DNA of 64,000 nucleotides from Tachypleus tridentatus (taxonomy: Eukaryota; Arthropoda; Merostomata; Xiphosura; Limulidae): contig NC_134834.1 in NCBI RefSeq assembly GCF_004210375.1, positions 11,703,857 through 11,767,856 on the forward strand, read 5' to 3'. Below, one piece after another: positions 13,401 to 25,400 of this stretch. Position 1 is the first letter of the stretch. The number at the start of each line of letters is the position of its first letter. A model generated the notes under the pieces. It made no database searches and was not told where the DNA came from. It saw only the letters and a list, made by a program, of their open reading frames with translations. The translations under genes were made by a program, and so were the position numbers.

Positions 13401-16400
13401 AGACCAAACTGTAGGGGGAGATGATTGTATGCACCATAACCCCCACCTAAAATGAAGGGTGGATGTATACCATTCATTCCCCCCAGGATCTACGTCCCTG
13501 ATTCACACTGATTTTTTTGTTGGTCTGTTTATATATTTTAATAAAACCTTTACTATTATATTTAATATTTTCATTTAAACATACTCTTTCACAAACATAA
13601 ATATCACTATGATTTCTTTTTAAAAAAATAAAAAAAGACCTAACCTCTTTAGGTCTGCTTCTGCTACCAGTCATATTATAAACACATAGGATATTTTGGG
13701 TGAAAAGAAGTCTTGACTGGGTGATCCCTTGCTGATTTGCAAGGACTTGTTTAAGGTGGTGCCCCACTCCTGATCCATCGTCTGAACTAATCATATCTTC
13801 ATCATCAGCAAAGCTTTCATCAAATTCACTACTCAAATCTTTCTGATTACCCAAAATCCCTTTTGGTCTGACGGGTGCCCAAAATAATACCTGTAGAAAA
13901 TACATAGTGTTTTTTTTAAAATATATAATCACTGATTTTGCCAATAATTTTCTGTTTGGAACAAAACACGACCAACTATAAATGTAATAGTGGTATACAA
14001 ACCATGTCACATCTGGAAAAAGAAAAAAAATTGAATCACTAACAAATCATATTGAATATTACAACAAAATTATACTTGCTGAAGAAAAACATAAGGCTAA
14101 GGCCTTTTCAATATACAGGACTGTCTTCTCTTTATTTTTATTATCACATTATAACAAATTAAAAACAACTTTCATTCTGAGGGCTCGGAATGGCCAGGTG
14201 GGTTAAGGTGTTTGACTCATAATCTGAGGGTTGCAGATTTGAATCCCTATTACACCAAACATGCTCATCCTTTCAGCTGTGGGGGCATTATAATGTAACA
14301 GTCAATTCCACTATTTGTTGTTAAAATAGTAGCCCAAGAGTTGGCGGTGGGTGGTGATCACTAGCTGCCTTCACTCTAGTCTTACACTGCTAAATTAGGG
14401 ACAACTAGTGCAGATAGCCCTTTTGTAGCTTTGCCCAAAATTCAAAAGAAACAAAAACAAATTTGTTCCGAGTCTACTTTTTTTAACCCTACCGACATGG
14501 GTCATGACCCAAAGTTCATGTCATCGTGTCTGTTGACTTACATTTAACATATTACTGAGCCATGTCAATGAGTTTCTTATCAAATCAAAATTTTTGTATT
14601 ATACATTAGTTAAATGCTTAATTTAAAAGTAAATATAAATAAAATAATCTAAATATAGATTCTAGTGAAGGAGTTAAATCTTATTAAATGACACAACACA
14701 ACACCCTTGTCACCATACCTGGTTCTTGTAATAATACCTCCTCCCATCAGGAACCATGCTGGACCCACAGCTGTTTAGGTTGGTTTCCAGGATATAATGG
14801 GTTTTATTACTTCTTGCCTTACATTCTTGGTCCTTTAATGTAACTTCAAGCCAGCCAATGTTGGCTCCATTTAATTTAGTAGCAATTTTCATGCACGAAG
14901 ATTTGGGAAAGTTTACTTTTATCTCATTCTTTCTGCACTCCAGATTCGTCAAACTATCCAACTCCCAATGTAAGGTTTTCATCGACATTTCCCGTTTCTA
15001 TAAAATTCAAAACAAGATTCGTTGATAATTATGAAAGTTATACCAGTTTCATCATTACTCTCCATACACTATCAATCACAGATATCTTTACCCTTAAAAT
15101 CATACATAACTGCTTAACTAGGCTCCTCGTGCCTTGTAAACAAGGTATTAATTAAATCAGCCTATTACACAAAAGGGCCATTAATCATGTTAATAATACA
15201 ACCAATTGCAATACTAATGAAGTACATAGTCACAAATAGGCTTAAAGGTAACTCAAAACAAACCTAATATTATTTATACCCCTTTAGAACTTTAAAGAGG
15301 GATTTTTAACTAACAGCCCACAGGGCACTTCTGGGCCACAGAGATGACCAAATGGCCATGGCCAGTCAGCTACAGATTACAAAAAAATATCTAAAATAAA
15401 TATGAAAAACAAAATGAGTGACACTATAGATAAGTTTTTGTACATGTGACATCACCTTTTTCCTTTACTATCCACTAAAGTTGCTTAACTACTTACAAAG
15501 TAAAGAACTTCTGGCTTGCTTATTCCTAATTTTAGTCCCAATTATAATCACATGGAAGCCAGAAACATATGTATAGTACAATGTAGAACCCAGAACAAAC
15601 TTATTAGGAGGCCATTGAGAGGACTTAATATGGGCTCTAGTAACTCAAGCCAAAGTACTGTCCAGTTCACAGAAACAGTTGAAGAACCTTACCCTATGAT
15701 AGACACAAGTTCTAAAGTTTTTCTGGTTAAAGAGTTTTTCATTTATCACAACACTGTAGCTGATGTAGAAAAGATATCCATGATATGTAAACTTGCCAAG
15801 AGAGAGTTCACAGTCATGTTCATGTTTTCAGACACGAAGGACAAGGCTCCTTTCCAAATGCCTTTAAGTTTAACCCTTTCCAGATTAACTGACCATTTTG
15901 AGCAGTGAACACTTATAATGCCCACAGTATTTTCCTATTAATTCCCTCTAAATGTAATGTTGGTGATTTTTGTAACTAACTAATCGAAATTATGTACATG
16001 ATGGAATTATGTCTTTTTGTTTTTCCTGTTTCATTAATGAAAATATCATTCCATCATTAAATACGGCTAGCTCACCATTTCTGTTCCGTATTTTATGATT
16101 CCACGATGTAAAAGGATATGCAGTAGTGTTAAGTTTTGTCTGGTGAGATAGAACAGGCTGGGCTTTATCTTGGCCAACAGAGAATTTATTCCGAGATGAC
16201 CCACCATCACTCTGTACATTGTAGTGGTTAGAACCTAAAGAAAAGATATATCTGGTCAGGAAAACTAACATCTTCAATGGACTCTACACTGATCCTACTA
16301 AAAATACTGATCTAAGTAGTTATATGATGATTAAACCATCATGGGTAAATTAAGTTACTTCATGTTTCTCAGCTCCATATCTTACACTTGTGGTTTACAA

Positions 16401-19400
16401 GACACTACTGTTTTTTTACTACCACCACTAACAATATTAACAGTTATCAATGACTAACCAAGAATCTCTCCTACAACCATAATGTTGACTCTGTTGACTG
16501 TCCAAGATTCTATGACTGTCGAAATATTGCTGTCAATCACTTCTAATGTCAATTCTTCTAGGGTAAGAGGAAGACTTCGGACTTGAACTTGTAAAAGATG
16601 GAAGGCAGGCATTGATCCTGGAAACACCTGGTGTTCAGCCTAAAAGTAAGAAAGCAAAACCAATACAATAATACAAGTCAGAAGGTTCTTATTACACACT
16701 TAGCTTAGTTATCATTGTTTATTCATGTGAAGACACAGTCTACTGCAGCTAAAAAAAACAAGATAATATACATTGAATTAATAACGGAAGTAATAGATAC
16801 CAGAAACTATTTTAACAGATTCACATATATCAGTAACCAATTTAATTAGGAATCAGTTATATCAAAGTAACCAAACACAACTGCTTCAAATTCATTATCA
16901 CAACTTTAACAGTATTTATCCCAATACTTTCCCATCACAATATCTTACAACATGGATAACAATCACACAATATCTTATCATACAAAATAAATATTCATAG
17001 TAATATCCTATCGAAACTATTTACAACAATAATTTCCACAATGTTACAAATATTTACAATAATTGAAAGAATACCTTACTACAGTGGATAACAAACAAAA
17101 TAAACACTTATTACAGAAAACGGTAGTTACAAGAATCTATTTTCACATGAGCAGTACCCATCTGACTCTTATAACATTGTGTAAAGTATCTATAACTGTA
17201 CCTTGTATATCTATAAATATACAGATCTCTTACCACAGCTGGTAGTACCTATACAGATCTCTTACCACAGCTGGTAGTACCTATACAGATCTTTCACCAC
17301 AGCTGGTAGTACCTATACAGATCTTTCACCACAGCTGGTAGTACCTATACAGATCTCTTACCACAGCTGGTAGTACCTATACAGATCTCTTACCACAGCG
17401 GTAGTACCTATACAGATCTCTTACCACAGCTGGTAGTACCTATACAGATCTTTTACCACAGCTGGTAGTACCTATACAGATCTCTTACCACAGCTGGTAG
17501 AGCACCTATACAGATCTCTTACCACAGCTGGTAGAGCACCTATACAGATCTTTTACCACAGCTGGTAGTACCTATACAGATCTTTTACCACAGCTGGTAG
17601 AGTACCTATACAGATCTCTTACCACAGCTGGTATTATCTGTACATATCTCTTACCACAGCTGGTATTATCTATACAGATCTTACCACAGCTGATATTATC
17701 TACACAGATCTTACCACAGCTGGTATTATCTACACAGATCTTACCACAGCTGGTATTATCTCTTACCACAACATAGACAGTGCCCTGAATTCCCCAGCTA
17801 TCAATTCTCCACTTGACTGCTGAATCAGACTTCAGTATTAAAACTAAATCCTTAGCAACAACTATCTTGCTAGTCCTTGCCTCAGCTGCCCCTTTGGGAT
17901 GCAGATGAACAACGACTTCACTGAATTCTTCTGTTGACAGTAGTTTCACCACATGAACATCCCTAATTAATAATTTTGACATTAGTTTCACCACATAAAC
18001 ATCCCTAGTTAATAACTTTTACACTAGTTTCACCACATAAACATCCCTAATTGATAATTTGGACACTAGTTTCACCACATGAACAACCCTAATTAATAAC
18101 TTTGACACTAGTTTCACCACATGAACAACCCTAACTAATAACTTTGACACTAGTTTCACCACATGAACATTCCTAGTTAATAACTTTGACACTCGTTTCA
18201 CCACATGAACAACTCTAATTAATAACTTTGACACTAGTTTCACCACATGAACATTCCTAGTTAATAACTTTGACACTAGTTTCACCACATGAACATTCCT
18301 AGTTAATAACTTTGACACTAGTTTCACCACATGTACAGCCCTAATTAATAACTTTGACACTAGTTTCACCACATGAACATCCCTAGTTAATAACTTTGAC
18401 ACTAGTTTCACCACATGAACATCCCTAGTTAATAACTTTGACACTAGTTTCACCACATGAACATCCCTAGTTAATAACTTTTACACTAGTTTCACCACAT
18501 GAACATTCCTAGTTAATAACTTTGACACTAGTTTCACCACATGAACAACCCTAATTAATAACTTTGACACTAGTTTCACCACATGAACATCCCTAGTTAA
18601 TAACTTTGACACTAGTTTCACCACATGAACATCCCTAGTTAATAACTTTGACACTAGTTTCACCACATGAACATCCCTAGTTAATAGCTTTTACACTAGT
18701 TTCACCACATGAACAACCATAATTAATAACTTTGACACTAGTTTCACCACATGAACATTCCTAGTTAATAACTTTGACACTAGTTTCACCACATGAACAT
18801 TCATAGTTAATAACTTTGACACTAGTTTCACCACATGAACATCCCTAGTTAATAACTTTTACACTAGTTTCACCACATGAACATCCCTAATTGATAATTT
18901 TGACACTAGTTTCACCACATAAACATCCCTAATTGATAATTTGGACACTAGTTTCACCACATGAACAACCCTAACTAATAACTTTGACACTAGTTTCACC
19001 ACATGAACAACCCTAACTAATAACTTTGACACTAGTTTCACCACATGAACAACCATAATTAATAACTTTGACACTAGTTTCACCACATGAACATTCCTAG
19101 TTAATAACTTTGACACTAGTTTCACCACATGAACAGCCCTAATTAATAACTTTGACACTAGTTTCACCACATGAACATTCCTAGTTAATAACTTTGACAC
19201 TAGTTTCACCACATGAACAACCATAATTAATAACTTTGACACTAGTTTCACCACATGAACATTCCTAGTTAATAACTTTGACACTCGTTTCACCACATGA
19301 ACAACTCTAATTAATAACTTTGACACTAGTTTCACCACATGAACATTCCTAGTTAATAACTTTGACACTAGTTTCACCACATGAACAACCCTAATTAATA

Positions 19401-22400
19401 ACTTTGACACTAGTTTCACCACATGAACATTCCTAGTTAATAACTTTGACACTAGTTTCACCACATGAACAACCCTAATTAATAACTTTGACACTAGTTT
19501 CACCACATGAACATCCCTAGTTAATAACTTTTACACTAGTTTCACCACATGAACATCCCTAGTTAATAACTTTTACACTAGTTTCACCACATGAACATTC
19601 CTAGTTAATAACTTTGACACTAGTTTCACCACATGAACATCCCTAGTTAATAACTTTTACACTAGTTTCACAACATGAACATTCCTAGTTAATAACTTTG
19701 ACACTAGTTTCACCACATGAACATCCCTAATTGATAATTTTGACACTAGTTTCACCACATAAACATCCCTAATTGATAATTTTGACACTAGGTTCACCAC
19801 ATAAACATCCCTAATTGATAATTTTGACACTAGTTTCACCACATAAACATCCCTAATTGATAATTTTGACACTAGTTTCACCACATGAACAACCATAATT
19901 AATAACTTTGACACTAGTTTCACCACATGAACATCTCTAGTTAATAACTTTGACACTCGTTTCACCACATGAACAACCCTAATTAATAACTTTGACAATA
20001 GTTTCACCACATGAACATTCCTAGTTAATAACTTTGACACTAGTTTCACCACATGAACATTCATAGTTAATAACTTTGACACTAGTTTCACCACATGAAC
20101 ATCCCTAGTTAATAACTTTTACACTAGTTTCACCACATGAACATCCCTAGTTAATAACTTTTACACTAGTTTCACCACATGAACATCAGAAAGTTAAAGT
20201 GTCTTATAAAATAATTTCAACATAGTATTGAATAACCTGGATGTATCAAACATCATAAAAATAGCTTATGGCCCTCAAAAATATGTTCTTAAATACAGGT
20301 CCAGTTTACGTATGGAATAAAATCAGATGTGAGAACACTTCATCTGCTGCATACATAAACAGTTTATAATGTCTCTATACTAACTCTTTCACTTCCATGG
20401 GCACATACAAACACACGTTCCCTCTCTTGAGCGTTGTCATAAGGGTTCAGAAGTTTGTAACTCCGTGAAGAAAGGATGGTCCCCTTCCCTCGGTTTACCA
20501 GTTTCGATATATGGATGAATAATGAGAAACATTATTTTTTGTCTTTTATTGTGTATCTAAAAATAAACTTGTCACTTGGTGAGCTGTTTTTCTATAAAAG
20601 CGACAACAAGTTGAGTGTTTCAGCTAGTAAGTTGGACCAGAGATGAGCATCTGTTCATTGTTGACCATAAAGTTATACAAGAAATATGAAAACCTCATTT
20701 TTAGAACGCTATCAGTTCTTCAGGCTAACTGTTAATCAGTGTGGTTGGGTATAAAATACTGTTTAATTTCTATAGGCCTAACACGATATGGTTGGGTATA
20801 AAATACTGTTTAATTTCTATAGGCCTAACACGATGTGGTTGGGTATAAAATACTGTTTAATTTCTATAGGCCTAACACGATATGGTTGGGTATAAAATAC
20901 TGTTTAATTTCTATAGGCCTAACACGATATGGTTGGGTATAAAATACTGTTTAATTTCTATAGGCCTAACACGATGTGGTTGGGTATAAAATACTGTTTA
21001 ATTTCTATAGGCCTAACACGATGTGGTTGGGTATAAAATACTGTTTAATTTCTATAGGCCTAACACGATGTGGTTGGGTATAAAATACTGTTTAATTTCT
21101 ATAGGCCTAACACGATGTGGTTGGGTATAAAATACTGTTTAATTTCTATAGGCCTAACACGATGTGGTTGGGTATAAAATACTGTTTAATTTCTATAGGC
21201 CTAACACGATATGGTTGGGTATAAAATAATGTTTAATTTCTATAGGCCTAACACGAAGAAAACTTCCCAATGTTAACAAACCTTTTATAAAAATTATCCC
21301 AAGGTGGCAAATCACACTTCAGCTTCAAACGAGGCGTAGGTGACGAAACTTTAGGCTACACTCTCCTTTGTCAACAGTTCACGAGAAAGTAGTGTATGAG
21401 ACTATAATGACAAAACTATTTTAACAAAAAAGTGTCTTTTGAATTTTGAATCTTATAACTAACAAACGAGATAAAAAATAAATAAGTTTTAAGCAGCAAC
21501 AAGATGTAAGCAACAGAACTAAATGACAGAGGAAAGTATTTGGGAACAATGACAATAGATGGCGCTAGTTAAGGAAAGTATTTTTAAATGTTAACGTTTT
21601 ACAATGAAAAGTTTACTCAGGCCTCAGTGATTGTTCTTGGAACTGCGCCAACAAGCTAGGGTTGAAGTTGTAACTCCGCCCAGATAAACCTTAAGGATCC
21701 TCCTGAAACCTGCGAATATAGAACTTTCTTGAGGAGAACCACGTCACTTATTTATAATGAATATTTTACGTTACAACTGAAGAACATCGGTGCACTTTCT
21801 ACAACAACCAGTTTCGCGTCTTCAAATGCTGATGCATCTTTCGGAAACTCAATAGTCTCACGATGTTCCGAGAACCACCACCACCACCCACCACAGATTT
21901 TTAAATAATTCAACTGACAGCGAAAACAAGCGAGTCGACACTGAACATGCTCGCCCTTTTCAGCCGTGGGAGCGTTGTAATGGCACGATAAATTCCAGTA
22001 TTCATTGGTAAAAGAGTGGATCAAAAGTTAGTGAGGGGTGGTGATAACTAGCTGCCTTCCTTCTGATCTAAAACTGCTAAATAAGGGACGGCTGGCACAG
22101 ATTGCCCTCGTGCTCGAAATAGAAAGCAAATTACAGTATGCTGGAAAACAATAAGTCGAATAAAAGTCTCATAATAATGGCGTGGTTCCTCTTGACATTA
22201 AAATAAAACGAACTCAGAGTTTTTTCTGCTGTCATAAAGCTGTGTTTTTGACCTTTAACAACCTGTTACTGTCACAGAACACGATGTAAACAGATTTCTT
22301 TGATTTTCTCTTGTAAAAAACAATGTAATCGCTACTAGTATGAATCGTAGGGCAAGTAGTAATATAACAAAATCAACACGAGCCTATATCATTACGTGAT

Positions 22401-25400
22401 GATTAACGCGGGGATATGGAAATTTAAAGTTGCTCAACTGTCAGTGCGTTATAAGAATGACAGTCAACAGCAGCCACTACTGGCGGCAGATGGTTGTCGT
22501 CTCTCTCATTCAATGAGGCTCAGGAACTTATTTATCTGTTTGTTTAGCCTAGTTGGTTTAAGAAAACCCAACTATGGATATAGGTGCGTATAAATTATGT
22601 GAAAATAGAATATTAGAAAAAAAAATTGGTTACAGAATCTACCAAACAAACGTTTCTATCATAAAGTAACAATAAGATGGCGTGGTACAACAAAGTATGG
22701 TTACAATGATCGGATGGTACAATTAAGTATGATTACAATTATGAGGTAGTACAACAAAGGACATGGTTAGAAAGAAGAGACATCATTAACCAACGGTATA
22801 CATACCACTGGGTTAGACAACTGTGTGCAGAAGTTGTGTTGTCATGACAACAGGAATAAAGATTCCACCTTGATGATTTCTGTTTCCATGACAATATAAG
22901 ACATTGAAATTTTGCCTTGGTAAGATTCGAGTTTTCACGATAATATGAATCACTGAGATCTTTGATTACCATATAATCTCAGATTTCTAGATATTCGATA
23001 TTATTTTGACACTGTCACAGTTTAATTGTTTTCTTTATCCGATAAATGCAGCTTTAAAAATGGCAAACAAAAGCATTCTTACAACAGACTCTACAAATTT
23101 AGTAAAACATCAGTTATATGACCTTTTAAAATGGTGAGATCAGAGGTTACATCAATTGTCTGTCCTGTAACATGGTTGATCAAAGGTTACATCAATTGTC
23201 TGTCCTGTAACATGGTGAGATCAAAGGTTACATCAATTGTCTGTCCTGTAACATGGTGAGATCAAAGGTTACATCAATTGTCTGTCCTGTAACATGGTGA
23301 GATCAAAGGTTACATCAATTGTCTGTCCTGTAACATGGTGAGATCAAAGGTTACATCAATTGTCTGTCCTGTAACATGGTTGATCAAAGGTTACATCAAT
23401 TTCTGTCCTGTAACATGGTGAGATCAAAGGTTACATCAATTGTCTGTCCTGTAACATGGTGAGATCAAAGGTTACATCAATTGTCTGTCCTGTAACATGG
23501 TTGATCAAAGGTTACATCAATTGTCTGTCCTGTAACATGGTTGATCAAAGGTTACATCAATTGTCTGTCCTGTAACATGGTTGATCAAAGGTTACATCAA
23601 TTGTCTGTCCTGTCACATGGTGAGATCAAAGGTTATATCAGGTGTCTGTCCTGTCACATGGTGAGATCAAAGGTTATATCAGGTGTCTGTCCTGTCACAT
23701 GGTGAGATCAAAGGTTATATCAGGTGTCTATTTTCTGAAATCGTTGGTATTGATAAAGAAAAACGTTAAACTCACTTGCAATGGTAACTTGATCTGAATG
23801 TTAATTTATTTTAACTTTTGTATAATTAACAACTCCATTATCATCTCAGGTGTACGAGTCGTCCCTCTGAACCATAAAGATTCTGTGATAATGCTTCACA
23901 ATCAACAGGTACTGCCTACCCCCCGCAGAGCAGATTACATGTAAGCACAAGTACCATATCGCCTTCCTTTCCTCTCTGCTGGGAAGTGAAACTTGTTTAC
24001 ATACGAAGCTGACAGTTTGCCACATAGTACAATGAACTTGGTTTGGATATATGCTATCACAGCATACCGTTTAAAACGGCTGTGTTTAACTTAGCTCACA
24101 TCTAGGTGTCAAAATAAACGTAAACGTAATTGGACTTAACTGGTTCCAAACCAGTCGTGTTTATTCAGGTAATAAGAACTATGGAGTTGAGTTTCAAACA
24201 TTACGCTGAAGCTATAATCTGTTCAAGCCTGTATTTTGATCGAGTTTACACAAACTACCACGAAAAGCCGACAGAAATTTATAGACACGACGTATCCGGT
24301 GTGGAAGACACAAAAGATCCCAGTTTATACGAACCTTTTAGTAGGTCCAATGTTTTCTGACACCGTACAGCCTGCGGCAGGTTGCGGCTGTATAAAGAAA
24401 GCTTCCACATTGTGAACTGATTTCTCGCTGATACCTTCACAAGTTTCCGAATAATTGGCATCTATAAAAACAGAAAATTAAAAATATTAAACAGAAAAAC
24501 ATGTGGTTAGGTATAAGTTCATATAGATTAGAAGTTCTTATATCGTATACTTTGGTTCACTCAGTAACTTACAAAATGTACAAAGAAATAGAAACCCGAC
24601 ACACGAACATCTACTGAAGCTAAAAATAGATTGAATATATTTTATCTGACTTGCGGATGGATACACAAGTACATTAAGAGATACACCAACATACATGTAA
24701 CAACAAATAATTATTCATGAAAAATAGAGGTAAATATGGTAACATTAGCTTTGTTAGCTTAGAAGTAATTTTTTAATTATATGCTCATATAAATCTGCCA
24801 TAATTTTAAACAACCAGTCCTCGCTAATTGGTTACAAATCACACACACTCCACACACGCGCTAATTGAGCTAATCTTTATGTACCTATTGAACTAATCCG
24901 TCCACAGTTAATAGCAGTTTGGTTTGTTTTCTTTTGAGTTTCGCGCAAATCTACACGAGGGCTATCTACGCTAGCCATCCATAACTTGTACGTGTAAGAC
25001 TAGAGGAAAGGCAGCCAGTCATCACCACCCACCGTCAACTCTTGGGCTACACTTTTACCAACGAATAGTGGGATTGACCTTCACATATAACGTCCCTACA
25101 GCTGAAAAGGTGAGCATGTTTGGTGTGACGGGGATTCGAATCCGCGACCCTTGGATTAGGAGTTGAATGCCTTAACCACCAGGCCATGCCGTGCCCGTTA
25201 ATAGCGGAATTTCGCAAGTTTAATTTTCCAGTTTTTATTTGTCTTCCTGATCTCAGCGGTGACTTCTAAAGACATTTACTATATTCGTGTGTCATGATTT
25301 AAATATCACTTCGCATAAGAAGGCAGCTATTTTTTTCCTTCTGCTTTATGTTTGAATTGTATAGAAATGTTTGCATCAAAATGTGTTAGAAATATTCAAA

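Noticed and set aside
15516-15908. Plus-strand frame of 130 codons
   Set aside because: No recognised family, no regulatory context, and it overlaps the antisense of a betaglycan intron and microexon. Left out for lack of support.
18019-20094. Minus-strand frames of 61-215 codons in the 42-bp array as separate genes
   Set aside because: They are derived from the exon 6 border and are closed by TAA units. They are treated as intronic array, with at most one unit possibly spliced in.
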